Of a stretch of DNA of 64,000 nucleotides, positions 44,318 through 52,487 are shown one piece after another (position 1 is the first letter of the stretch; each line of letters begins with the position of its first letter). The stretch is from PLOWO2-12-38-17 sp963709355 (GTDB taxonomy: Bacteria; Planctomycetota; Brocadiia; Brocadiales; Brocadiaceae): NCBI GenBank assembly GCA_963709355.1, contig CAVPVY010000005.1:2046001-2110000 (forward strand), read 5' to 3'. A program made the position numbers and the translations under genes. The notes below the pieces were generated by a model that saw only the letters and a program-made list of their open reading frames with translations, was not told the DNA's origin and searched no databases.

Positions 44318-44568
44318 GTATTAAACAAAATGAAATTACTTAAATAAAAATACCTACAAGCAGGAGAAAAAGATTTGTATTTAAGGTTCACCTTGAAAGT
44401 TTTCGATTGAGTACAAGATGAAAGTCAACGACCTTTTCACTTTCAAAAATGAATTGCAATGAAATGAGTGCATTCACCAGAGTAATATTTATTCAGGTAA
44501 AACATGGCTGGAAAAAACGCAAAAGATACTAAAAATATGCTCCACGTTTAATTCAAATGATTTAAGTC

Positions 44569-44967
44569 TTATTTTTCCTTTTCAAGTTCAAGCTCAACTA
44601 ATCTTGACCTTCCCTGTTTTAAATCTACGCTTATTTTGGATTTGTTATAGTCAGGTTTACTAGCAGTAATTTTATATGTGTCTTCGTCTAATTTATCAAA
44701 AATGAATCTTCCCTTTGGATCGGTTTTGGAAGTCTCTTCTGTACCAGTCGTTCTTCCTTTAAGCATTACCATCGCTGCCTTCATGTATTGCATATAACAA
44801 GCCTGAAAATAAACCACCCTTCCATAAATCGAACCTTTTTGATTACAATTATTCACAGCATCTGGCGGAACTTTTGTAATGTCTGTTCCAGTGGTAAGAG
44901 GTAACACTAAAGACAATACCAATATGATGGCAATAGGTATAATAAAAACATGATTTCGCCTTTTCAT
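44569..44967 (-). CDS. Exported carboxypeptidase-regulatory-like domain protein
   Basis: A 132-residue exported protein with a membrane or signal segment (residues 7-27, IIPIAIILVLSLVLPLTTG). A single CarboxypepD_reg-like beta-sandwich follows: GSIYGRVVYFQACYMQYMKAAMVMLKG, then FIFDKLDEDTYKITASKPDYNKS. In between are two Cys that may pair. This fold is common in surface and outer-membrane proteins. It lies alone between the ligase and the 45.3-kb fusion gene. Confidence 0.75.
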   Translation of the reverse strand: MKRRNHVFIIPIAIILVLSLVLPLTTGTDITKVPPDAVNNCNQKGSIYGRVVYFQACYMQYMKAAMVMLKGRTTGTEETSKTDPKGRFIFDKLDEDTYKITASKPDYNKSKISVDLKQGRSRLVELELEKEK

Positions 44968-45331
44968 TTTATCTTCTTTCCTTGAAAACAGTGAAATTTG
45001 AGCATTATTCTGTAAAAAACCACTGATGATTAGGTTTCTTCAAACACATTACTACTGTCGTCATTCTAGGAGCTACTCCTTTAATTGCGGGTATTTATAG
45101 CAAAAAAATCGGCAAAAAGCAAATTAAAATGTTTATCCTTGCCGTTTTATACTCCCTTCAATGACAACAAAAGAAACTCTCCTTTGTGGAACGCGCAAGG
45201 ACAAAGGTTTTATGACCAAGGCTGTCAAGACTTGACCGTATATAACGATTAACAGTCGCCTGACCCGATTAAACCAATAGCTGACTATCCCTATTCTCAT
45301 TTATAAACGATGCCTGTATTAAATCGCAAAA
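44968..45331. other. Intergenic region holding a gene-fragment duplication
   Basis: No intact gene. The right half (45173-45301) is a copy of the 5' end of the GT4 gene at 41516-42589; the left half holds nothing recognisable. Confidence 0.8.
45173..45301 (-). pseudogene. Duplicated 5' fragment of the GT4 glycosyltransferase gene
   Basis: About 129 bases matching 42461-42590 with only four substitutions and a one-base deletion (ACCCG versus ACCCCG). It starts at the ATG and covers about 42 codons, then stops abruptly. The deletion shifts its frame, so it cannot encode the original residues. The copies are 2.6 kb apart in the same orientation, with the ligase and the exported domain protein between. 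Confidence 0.85.
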
Positions 45332-47467
45332 TTAATCAATATGCGAAAGAATCCTTGATAAATTTTGCAAAGCCATCTCTTCAATCCTAATTTTCTTAAT
45401 CTTCAAACTACCTTGCAAGCTAGAGGCAGGAAAACATACTGCAATGTTAAACCTTTTTGTATCTCCTCTAACTTTAAATAAATATTTAAATGACTTTAAT
45501 TTATTCTTAATCTGCCCCAATGTTCGCCGGACTACAAGGTTTCCTTTTCCATTATACATCAAACAGACTGGAATAACCTGTATCCCCTGTGAAACCTCCG
45601 CATCCAAAACACATTGGTAGTAATGTCCAATTCTTGAAAGCCACCCCTCGTTCCCCTTAAGGTAATGCCATTTCCCACCACCAATCAAAAGATATGATAA
45701 TTTATTCCCGTGCGGAAAGACTTCGATGCCATCTTCACTGTTTTTAATCGCACAGCCTCTTAATGAATAAAATTTACTAGTGTTACTAAAATCTGTTTCA
45801 AGGATAACTTTATTTGGGCTTACTTCATTCAGTTCTCTTTCCAAAGGCATTTTTTCAGGATGTGCATATTCTAAAGACTCATCCGGTACGCAGCCGCTTG
45901 TCTTATACCCCAATATCTCATTAATGGGATCACAAATGGAATGAAATGCTTGTTTATCTCTAACCGTCCACTTAGCATAATCTGGAAACTCGTAACTGCG
46001 GTTTTCGTTAATTATTTTATTAAATTCCTTCAGTGCCAAACGCGGAAAGACGGGGATATTTAAACTACGAAGTTGCTCTGCCAGATAATCTAAATCACTA
46101 ACCATCTTCTCAAATGCTAGACGGCGGGAACATACACTAACCAGGGTCTCATTGGTTTTTCTGATATACCCGCATGCCTTTTCAAACTGCGTCAGACTAT
46201 CCCAACCTTCTTTCTTCATAACGGGGTGCTTGCTATCCGCCTGTGTGTTGTACCAGTTACGGTTTAGGATAGAACAAATTACATTCCTTGGGTCTCTGTG
46301 GAGATGAATCAATACAGCTTCAGGAAAGACCTCTTTGACCATTGGAATAAAACGCTCAAGATACACGTTGGCTTCGGCATAATCCTGCGCAAGTTCATCA
46401 ACCCACGCCCTGGCTTCAATCATTAACCACTTTACTTCATCCTTCTTTTCAACCAATTCCCTGAATCCTGCTGCTGTGCGCTTCTTTGCGACAAGTTTCT
46501 TTGTTTTGAAAAAACGCCTGGAAAAGCGATTAATTACATAAATAAGCCATGGAAATGGAAGCAGGTTCTCCGCTAGAAGTTTAACATCCCTGAAACGATG
46601 ATTGAGGGTAAATTCGTGCATGGCATGCAATGGGGTAGCTTGGTTTAGAAAATTAACAAGCCATTTTGACCCAGACCTTGCAGTCGAAAGGAAAAAGTAT
46701 ATCTTCTGCTGACCCCTCCAATTAATGGGGTGCATTAGTATTTGATGCCTGCCAGAAGAAAGATTACATTTTAAAGGGTCTTCAGACCTGTACCAACCCC
46801 CGCCAGTATCAGTATAGTATGAATCACATTGTACGTGGCTTGCATCATAAACAATCCCAAGCCTTTTCATTGAGACAGACCACAAGTCAAATTCCTTTCC
46901 ATCGTTACGCACAATACGATGGGTTTCAGGATATTTTATCTGAAAATTTTTGTCATTTACAGCTATCCCTTCTGCGCAAATGCCCGATTCTGTTTTCACA
47001 GGATCGGATGGACGTAATTCTGAAAAACACCAGTAATTTATAAATTGGCGTTCATAACAAAGCTTATCGCCATGAGTAGAAACACCCGATAATCGTATAC
47101 CAGCTTCCCGAAACTGATTAAATAATTCTTCTAAATAAGGAAATACATCATTAAGCCTGCTGTTCATCCATTCAGAGATAACATTCAAGTGAAGCCCAAT
47201 TTCATGCCCAAAATCCTGAATCTGAAGGCATTTTTCCATAAATCGTGAATCATTCCAATAGCCCGCACTATGCAACAGGAAATATGTTGAACGTATGCCA
47301 TACTCTTTTTCCCAGTAACTAAGTTCAAGAGCAAGGTCAAGGTCGTGGTCTACATCGTGCCTTAGGGCAATTAAATTGGACACATGTGTATTTTCAAAAC
47401 ACTCCTTTACCGTTACCGTCTTACCGAAGTGTTTTAGATATTTAAAATAGTCAGGACTTATTGACAT
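45332..47467 (-). CDS. Polysaccharide-deacetylase-like and sulfotransferase fusion protein
   Basis: A 711-residue protein with three parts. Residues 1-240 resemble a NodB-type deacetylase: LIALRHDVDHDLDLALELSYWE (Asp-Asp metal site), HEIGLHLNV and QILMHPINW near the end. Residues about 255-470 are a sulfotransferase: KIYFFLSTARSGSKWLVNFL with the phosphosulfate loop and AVLIHLHRDPRNVICSILNR. Residues about 550-711 form a beta-rich domain (LETDFSNTSKFYSLRG, GHYYQCVLDAEVSQGIQVIPV) like a carbohydrate-binding sandwich. It may N-deacetylate and sulfate the same glycan, in the way of the animal heparan NDST enzymes, though those are unrelated in detail. Confidence 0.8.
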   Translation of the reverse strand: MSISPDYFKYLKHFGKTVTVKECFENTHVSNLIALRHDVDHDLDLALELSYWEKEYGIRSTYFLLHSAGYWNDSRFMEKCLQIQDFGHEIGLHLNVISEWMNSRLNDVFPYLEELFNQFREAGIRLSGVSTHGDKLCYERQFINYWCFSELRPSDPVKTESGICAEGIAVNDKNFQIKYPETHRIVRNDGKEFDLWSVSMKRLGIVYDASHVQCDSYYTDTGGGWYRSEDPLKCNLSSGRHQILMHPINWRGQQKIYFFLSTARSGSKWLVNFLNQATPLHAMHEFTLNHRFRDVKLLAENLLPFPWLIYVINRFSRRFFKTKKLVAKKRTAAGFRELVEKKDEVKWLMIEARAWVDELAQDYAEANVYLERFIPMVKEVFPEAVLIHLHRDPRNVICSILNRNWYNTQADSKHPVMKKEGWDSLTQFEKACGYIRKTNETLVSVCSRRLAFEKMVSDLDYLAEQLRSLNIPVFPRLALKEFNKIINENRSYEFPDYAKWTVRDKQAFHSICDPINEILGYKTSGCVPDESLEYAHPEKMPLERELNEVSPNKVILETDFSNTSKFYSLRGCAIKNSEDGIEVFPHGNKLSYLLIGGGKWHYLKGNEGWLSRIGHYYQCVLDAEVSQGIQVIPVCLMYNGKGNLVVRRTLGQIKNKLKSFKYLFKVRGDTKRFNIAVCFPASSLQGSLKIKKIRIEEMALQNLSRILSHID

Positions 47468-47470
47468 AAA

Positions 47471-48835
47471 TCAGCTAATTGTTTTATAAAGGCTTAGGAA
47501 TTTTTCTGACTCGTTTTCCCAATTATAACAATTTGATGCGGCAATGGTGTTCTGCTTCATCCTGCGCCAGCGTTCAGGGTCTTCAAATATGTACTCCACC
47601 GCTCGTGCTATATCATGCGGATCATTGGGGTCAAATGTACACCCTATATCGTGCTTGTAAATTACTTTTCTAAGTTCAGGAAAATCGCTCGCTATGACGG
47701 CAAGTCCGGCATTAATATACTCGAATACTTTATTGGGAGAACAATAGTAATAACTCAGACATGCATTCTCTATAGGCGCCACTCCCAAATCAGCGCCTGC
47801 CGCATACTTGATTACCTCATCAGACGGCACAGGACCAAAAAACGAGACGCGGGACTCTACTCCGTTTTTTAGAATTAAGTCCCTTAGCTGTATCTTATAC
47901 CAATCAGTGCCATATCCCATAAGCACAAGATGACACCTTGGAAGGTATTCTAAACTTTGTATCATCTTCTCAATTCCCCTGTTAAATGTTAAAAACCCAA
48001 GATAGAGAAGCATGTAATAATCTGGTTTAATACCAAGGGCATCCCTCAGTAGATTTACATCATTTTTAATAACACCGTTTGAACGGGACGGGGCATTCAT
48101 AATAACGGCGGGTGTTTTTATATGGTATCTCTGCGAAAGCTCACCGGCTATTGATTCGTTTACCGTCATTACAGCGTCCGTCCTCCTTATAAGAAATGCC
48201 TCTACCTTACTCAATAGAAATTTACCTATAAAATTCGAAGACGTTAGTTTATTCTTTTCAACGTATAATTCGTGTGAATCATACACCAGTTTTGCCCTGC
48301 AACATCTGGCAACTAACCACGCAACTGGTAATGTATTCAGGTCGTTGGCGTGGTAAATGTCAGCAGAATACCTTACTGCCACACTGTAGCTTCTAAAATA
48401 AAAATCCACAAATGAAAGTAGTTTATGTACGGTTATTAGTAACCACATCATCCTTTTCTTAAAAGGGTTTGCAACTGAGGGATTAATTTTCATCGCATAG
48501 CTTTCTCTGCTCAACACGCCCCTCTCTCCCTCGTTTATATTGAACCTAGTATCTGTGTTGCCAGAGTGGATCGTATCTTTACCTTTTGAAACGCGTCCAA
48601 GCTGTCCTCTTTTGATACCAGTAAGCATATCCAACGCTGAATAAAACATACGATAGTGAATCGGCGTTTTCATCCTGACGACCCTGATGCCGTCGCGTTC
48701 CTCAAAAGGCTTTGTTGCCCTGCTGGATAAGGCAATTACAGCAACCTCATATCCACAGGCAATCAGTGACCGCGCCTCTTTCAATACACGCGTATCATTG
48801 AGAAAATCATTATAAACAAACATACAAACTTTCAT
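47471..48835 (-). CDS. GT4 glycosyltransferase
   Basis: About 454 residues. MKVCMFVYNDFLNDTRVLKEA opens a GT-B N-terminal domain of the family with an inserted loop (residues 80-125). VYDSHELYVE near 205 and the second domain with LLYLGFLTFNRGIEKMIQSL, ADLGVAPIENACLSYYYCSPNKVFEYINAGLAVI, which carries the EX-type nucleotide site. ATG 48835 is chosen over 48865 because it begins directly with the first strand. It precedes the deacetylase-sulfotransferase fusion by three bases. Confidence 0.88.
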   Translation of the reverse strand: MKVCMFVYNDFLNDTRVLKEARSLIACGYEVAVIALSSRATKPFEERDGIRVVRMKTPIHYRMFYSALDMLTGIKRGQLGRVSKGKDTIHSGNTDTRFNINEGERGVLSRESYAMKINPSVANPFKKRMMWLLITVHKLLSFVDFYFRSYSVAVRYSADIYHANDLNTLPVAWLVARCCRAKLVYDSHELYVEKNKLTSSNFIGKFLLSKVEAFLIRRTDAVMTVNESIAGELSQRYHIKTPAVIMNAPSRSNGVIKNDVNLLRDALGIKPDYYMLLYLGFLTFNRGIEKMIQSLEYLPRCHLVLMGYGTDWYKIQLRDLILKNGVESRVSFFGPVPSDEVIKYAAGADLGVAPIENACLSYYYCSPNKVFEYINAGLAVIASDFPELRKVIYKHDIGCTFDPNDPHDIARAVEYIFEDPERWRRMKQNTIAASNCYNWENESEKFLSLYKTIS

Positions 48836-49096
48836 GTTAATGAACGCCTTTGTAAACAATGTCAATATATCCTGAAAAATCCAAGCGCAGCCATTCTCAA
48901 TCTATTTTGGCAGGAATTATAATTTAGATGAAAAGCCTTTTAAAAGCCAATCTCATAATACTATAGCTTTTCATAAAATACTTTTTCTGTTTATTGGTAG
49001 TTGATATAGATAAGTACATTCCTGCTTTAAATATGAGGTCTAAACAAATGTAATTTTAGTGATAATTCGTGAATATTCATGGCCAAAATACATTTT

Positions 49097-49396
49097 TTAA
49101 TTTGTATTTTCCTTTTTTTTAAGCAGCCTGAAAGTTTCCTCATAGATATTCTCTCGTGGACCTATTGCGACAATTTTAATCAGATTCTGGTCTGAAACCC
49201 TGTTTATTACCCTGAATCTGCCTACACAAAAACTTCTTAAACCGGAAAGTTCGGCTTTTAGTGTTTTTCCTGAATATGGGTCAAAGAGAATTGATTGTAA
49301 GGTTGCCCTGATTTTCTTCTTCAGATGTGGATGCATATTACGTATAAGTTCTGCTATATCATCAGGAACCTTGAGTTTATACAATGGTTTCTTCAT
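49097..49396 (-). CDS. RelE/ParE-family toxin
   Basis: A 99-residue RelE-fold protein (KLKVPDDIAELIRNMHPHLKKKIRATLQSI, then GLRSFCVGRFRVINRV and IKIVAIGPRENIYEET). RelE toxins cut mRNA on the ribosome. It follows the Phd-type antitoxin gene by 11 bases. Basic surface residues (KKK, R) remain, so the toxin may be active. Confidence 0.87.
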   Translation of the reverse strand: MKKPLYKLKVPDDIAELIRNMHPHLKKKIRATLQSILFDPYSGKTLKAELSGLRSFCVGRFRVINRVSDQNLIKIVAIGPRENIYEETFRLLKKKENTN

Positions 49397-49407
49397 GTAT
49401 AAACAAA

Positions 49408-49683
49408 TTATTTAAAAAGTTCCTCAAGTGTGTATACCCGTGCCTTCTTACTTTTTAATGCCTTTAATCCTTCTTTAATTTCCTGCATTAATGGTAAATC
49501 TGAACGAATAGCAATTGTTTCCTTCCAGCTTTCAAATTCGTCCGGACTTACCAAAACAGCGGCAGGTGAACCATTCTTTGTAATTACTACCTCTTCATCA
49601 GTAGTACTTACTTTTTCTACCAGACTACTCAGTTTCATCTTTGCCTCTGATAAAGATAAGACTTTCATTATAAAGACATCCAT
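49408..49683 (-). CDS. Phd/YefM-family antitoxin
   Basis: A 91-residue antitoxin: KVLSLSEAKMKLSSLVEKVSTTDEEVVITKNG at the DNA-binding N-terminus and a toxin-binding acidic C-terminus (EGLKALKSKKARVYTLEELFK). An inner start at MKVLS (49668) is also possible. Antitoxin first, toxin second, as usual; it likely represses its own operon. Confidence 0.87.
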   Translation of the reverse strand: MDVFIMKVLSLSEAKMKLSSLVEKVSTTDEEVVITKNGSPAAVLVSPDEFESWKETIAIRSDLPLMQEIKEGLKALKSKKARVYTLEELFK

Positions 49684-49838
49684 TAAGGTTAACTAGAATT
49701 AGCAGATAATAAAAGTATACTAAATTTCAAGTTTTTGATACAGTATTGTTTATCAAATTCTGTTTTAACTATCAATTAAATATCAAGGAAATCCATCATA
49801 ATAACAGAGAATCTATCAGATACATGGAGTGAGAATAC

Positions 49839-50126
49839 ATGCAAATACAAAAGAGAACCAACCGCTTTTATTACACAAGATCAAATGGTTATCCTCAAAT
49901 CAGGGTTTACCACAAGAAAGGGGCAGGGAAGAAAATGCCACGCTACCTTCTGAAATGTGGTTGTTGCGATGAAAATCTCGAAATATATTACGATGAAGAA
50001 GGACTAGAAATAAACGGGTTGAACGGCTCAATTGATGATTGGCGTGAGATTCTTCTCCCACTGTTGCGAATTGAAAAAAAATTAGTTTATGAGAAGCGAA
50101 GTACATCCAACAAAAAAAGGCATTGA
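49839..50126 (+). CDS. Small conserved-type protein of unknown function
   Basis: A 95-residue, basic protein: RTNRFYYTRSNGYPQIRVY, a Cys cluster LKCGCCDENLEIYYDEEG and IDDWREILLPLLRI. A GGAGTGAG ribosome binding site precedes ATG 49839. The last six codons and the stop (CATTGA) lie inside the dispersed repeat at 50104. No function recognised; the Cys-x-Cys-Cys could bind metal. Confidence 0.6.
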   Translation: MQIQKRTNRFYYTRSNGYPQIRVYHKKGAGKKMPRYLLKCGCCDENLEIYYDEEGLEINGLNGSIDDWREILLPLLRIEKKLVYEKRSTSNKKRH

Positions 50127-50160
50127 TGAGTTTGCTCCGCTTAACCTATCCTACTTGACT
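50104..50160 (+). repeat. REP-like repeat, copy C
   Basis: About 57 bases, also found as the right ends of the copies at 50968 and 51958. It contains CCAACAAAAAA, CATTGATG and TACTTGACT, and an imperfect stem GATGAGTT / AACCTATC around TGCTCCGCTT. In all three copies the stem outline is retained with base changes. Genes on both strands end in it. Confidence 0.65.
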
Positions 50161-50182
50161 CTGAAATGTGTCGCCATATTTG

Positions 50183-50722
50183 TTACTCATGACTGTATTC
50201 TCTTTTAACTTCTTCTATTATCTCGTGCAATAAGCTACGTTTTATAAAGAGTGTTGATTTTAGCGGGATTTCTTCAAGTTTTCTCACGGTTTCATGAGGG
50301 GTAAGCTGTCTTCTTCTTATAGCTCTTAATAATACACCGATAGTACCGTAAGCCCTTATCCCAAGGGTTTTAGCTACAAGCCTTGCTGAGGCATCATCTG
50401 TTAAGAGAATGGAATCAGTATATTGAGAACATAAGGCTATTGCTTCTAATTCTCCGGTACCAAGGCAAAATAACCTACAAACGGAGCGTATGTCCTCGTC
50501 TAATACAACATTAACTTTTTCAAAATTAACATCATTGTGTTTGAAAACAGACGGTCTGTGACACTCTACCTCACGCCATACCGCATATGGAATTATTAGT
50601 TTTTTAAAATCCAATAGAAGATGAAGGCAGTCAATCTCTTCAAGATGAATTATTGGTCCTGCATCCAATATAACATTCTGAATGGTTTTATAATTAGTCT
50701 TTCCCACGCAATCCCCATTCAA
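50183..50722 (-). CDS. DUF3368-type PIN-domain toxin
   Basis: A 179-residue PIN-like nuclease. NVILDAGPIIHLEEID (first metal Asp), LGTGELEAIALCSQY (Glu) and ILLTDDASARLVAKTLGIRAYGTIGVLLRA (Asp pair) form the active site. PIN toxins cleave RNA. It overlaps the upstream antitoxin; a GTG at 50707 is an alternative start. Its 3' end lies 22 bases from repeat copy C. Confidence 0.85.
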   Translation of the reverse strand: MNGDCVGKTNYKTIQNVILDAGPIIHLEEIDCLHLLLDFKKLIIPYAVWREVECHRPSVFKHNDVNFEKVNVVLDEDIRSVCRLFCLGTGELEAIALCSQYTDSILLTDDASARLVAKTLGIRAYGTIGVLLRAIRRRQLTPHETVRKLEEIPLKSTLFIKRSLLHEIIEEVKREYSHE

Positions 50723-50888
50723 TATCTTCTTTTATAAATTTTTCAATAAGCTCTGGTTTGTGTGTTTCAAGAAAACGACGCAGTGCTTCTGTGATAACGG
50801 ACTTTTCATCTTGAAACCATCCAGAATCGATAAGTAATTTAATCTGTTCATAAAGCTTATCCGGCAATTCAGCCTGTAATACCTTCAC
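50694..50888 (-). CDS. Ribbon-helix-helix-type antitoxin for the PIN toxin
   Basis: A 64-residue protein: a short N-terminal strand (KVLQAELPDKLYEQIK), a ribbon-helix-helix-like LLIDSGWFQDEKSVITEALRRFLE and a C-terminal helix. It overlaps the toxin gene by 29 bases, typical of toxin-antitoxin pairs. GGAGGTATGCTGTG precedes the ATG on the minus strand. Confidence 0.8.
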   Translation of the reverse strand: MKVLQAELPDKLYEQIKLLIDSGWFQDEKSVITEALRRFLETHKPELIEKFIKEDIEWGLRGKD

Positions 50889-50967
50889 AGCATACCTCCT
50901 TTCAAATCAAATATTGATATTTTCTCAAATCCAATTTTATGTAATAATTTTATCATAGAATTATTAC

Positions 50968-51337
50968 AATTATACCTGATTTCTGATGATTATAATAGAT
51001 TACACTAAGATACCGCTTCTTTAACAACCTTAACTTCCTCTTCTGTTAGTCCGTAAAGCCTGTAAACGATTTCGTCTATCAGCTCGTCTGTGGCTTTTAT
51101 TCTGGCTTTTAATTGTTTGAGGATTGACGTGCTCTTGGCAAATTGTTTTTCGAGCAGTTCTTGAACTTTCTGATCCGAGGGGTTTATGGGTAATAATTTT
51201 ATGTCCTTCTTGAGGACTTCGAGGAATTGATTAAAGTAATTTTGGATGTAGCCTGTCCTGAGTTTATCGATGGGTAAAGCACACCCAACAAAAAAGCATT
51301 GATGGGTTCGCTCCGATTAAACCATTCTACTTGACTA
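50968..51337 (-). repeat. 370-bp direct repeat A, carrying a type IIG methyltransferase tail remnant
   Basis: A copy of 51958-52328, direct orientation, roughly 85% alike by eye. On the minus strand it contains a frame without a usable start that ends at the TAG at 51005-51007 and reads YFNQFLEVLKKDIKL, then DELIDEIVYRLYGLTEEEV, the last being the characteristic C-terminus of Eco57I-type or BREX-type adenine methyltransferases. Only about 85 codons of the protein remain. The mazF-like stop codon lies in its right end. Confidence 0.8.
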
Positions 51338-51695
51338 TTTTTGTTTTCATCTCCCTCAAATCTAAAAATTCTACTAAGGTATTTTCCATTAAAATTAAGT
51401 CTTTTTGAGAAAGCCGGCCTAATTTTTTCAAGACCAGTGTTTGTTCAATAGTAGAGATAGCTGGTTTAATAACAGATGGTTTTAACAAACCTGCCTCCTG
51501 CCAATTATTTATTAAACACTCTCCTGTTGTAAAATTTTTGTCCGTTTTACTAGTAATTGCCATAATAACAATATCAGAGGAAGTATTGTTATACCTATCA
51601 GAACTTATAATTACTGCTGGACGCTTTTTGGTGGCGGTCTGATCGCTAAATGGGAAAGGGACAAGGACAATATCACCTTTATTATAGGTTGTCAT
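51327..51695 (-). CDS. MazF/PemK-family mRNA interferase toxin
   Basis: A 122-residue protein: YNKGDIVLVPFPFSDQTATKKRPAVIIS, then IVIMAITSKTD and AISTIEQTLVLKKLGRLS, all standard for the MazF fold. GAGG nine bases upstream of ATG 51695 favours this over the earlier ATG 51704. The final three residues come from repeat A. It overlaps the antitoxin gene by 14 bases. Confidence 0.9.
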   Translation of the reverse strand: MTTYNKGDIVLVPFPFSDQTATKKRPAVIISSDRYNNTSSDIVIMAITSKTDKNFTTGECLINNWQEAGLLKPSVIKPAISTIEQTLVLKKLGRLSQKDLILMENTLVEFLDLREMKTKIVK

Positions 51696-51879
51696 ATATT
51701 GCATCCTCTTCGTTGTCCCAAATTTTTTGAAACGCTGAAGCGGATAAATCCTGAGAGGCTTTTATAAGGATATTTTTTTCTCTTTTACTTTCTAAATATT
51801 GGATAAAGTCAAAAACTTCCGAAAGAAGATCTTCCGGGAGTTTATCAATCTCCTTTTTTATCATTTCTTTTACTATCAT
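51682..51879 (-). CDS. DUF2281-type antitoxin
   Basis: A 65-residue antitoxin partner of the MazF-like toxin: VKEMIKKEIDKLPEDLLSEVFDFIQYLESKREK, then a C-terminal acidic toxin-binding segment (WDNEEDAIYDNL). Overlap with the toxin start is usual. The region before its start leads to repeat B (51958). Confidence 0.85.
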   Translation of the reverse strand: MIVKEMIKKEIDKLPEDLLSEVFDFIQYLESKREKNILIKASQDLSASAFQKIWDNEEDAIYDNL

Positions 51880-51957
51880 TTTTCGTTCCTTCTTTAATTA
51901 TATTGTTATTTTGCCAAATTCCATTTGTGCGATATATTTTATCACATAATTACTAAA

Positions 51958-52328
51958 ATTATACCTGATTTCTGATGATTATAATAGATTTCACTATGAT
52001 ATCGCGTCTTTAACAACCTCAATTTCCTCTTCTGTCAATCCATAAAGCCTGTAAACGATTTCGTCTATCAGCTCGTCTGTGGCTTTTATTCTGGCTTTTA
52101 ATGGTTCGAGGATTGACGTGCTTTTGCCAAATTGTTTTTCGAGCATTTCCTGAGTTTTGCGGTCTGAGGGGTCTATGGATATTTTGTTTCTATTCCTTTT
52201 GAGGATTTCGAGGAATTGATTAAAGTAATTTTGGGCGAAGCCTGTCTTTCGTTTCTCGAGGGGCGAAGCACACCCAACAAAAAAAAGCATTGATGGGTTT
52301 GCTCCGCGTAACTCATCCTACTTGACTT
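51958..52328 (-). repeat. 370-bp direct repeat B, with a longer type IIG methyltransferase tail remnant
   Basis: Second copy of the repeat. Its minus-strand frame 51994-52290 (98 codons) reads GFAQNYFNQFLEILKRN to EIVYRLYGLTEEEIEVVKDAIS and a TAG. The 14 codons before GFAQ are translations of the REP-like end and are not part of the enzyme. So this too is a 3' remnant, not a functional gene. The two repeats together bracket the mazF-DUF2281 pair and lie upstream of the PIN pair. Confidence 0.8.
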
Positions 52329-52487
52329 TTATTCTCTTAAGAATTTAAAGTGAAACTGTGTTTGAAGCATTATAATAGCTAAAGAATAATGTCAATATTT
52401 AATTTTACTATGTAACCTTATGACTCTCATTATATTGTTCTTCTTGGATTTTCAAGAGAAGGATAAATAAAATTGAAGAGAAGTGCT

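Noticed and set aside
51994..52290. 98-codon frame as a small defence gene
   Set aside because: It is only the tail of a methyltransferase plus translation of the REP-like end; its sister copy at 50968 has no start codon at all.
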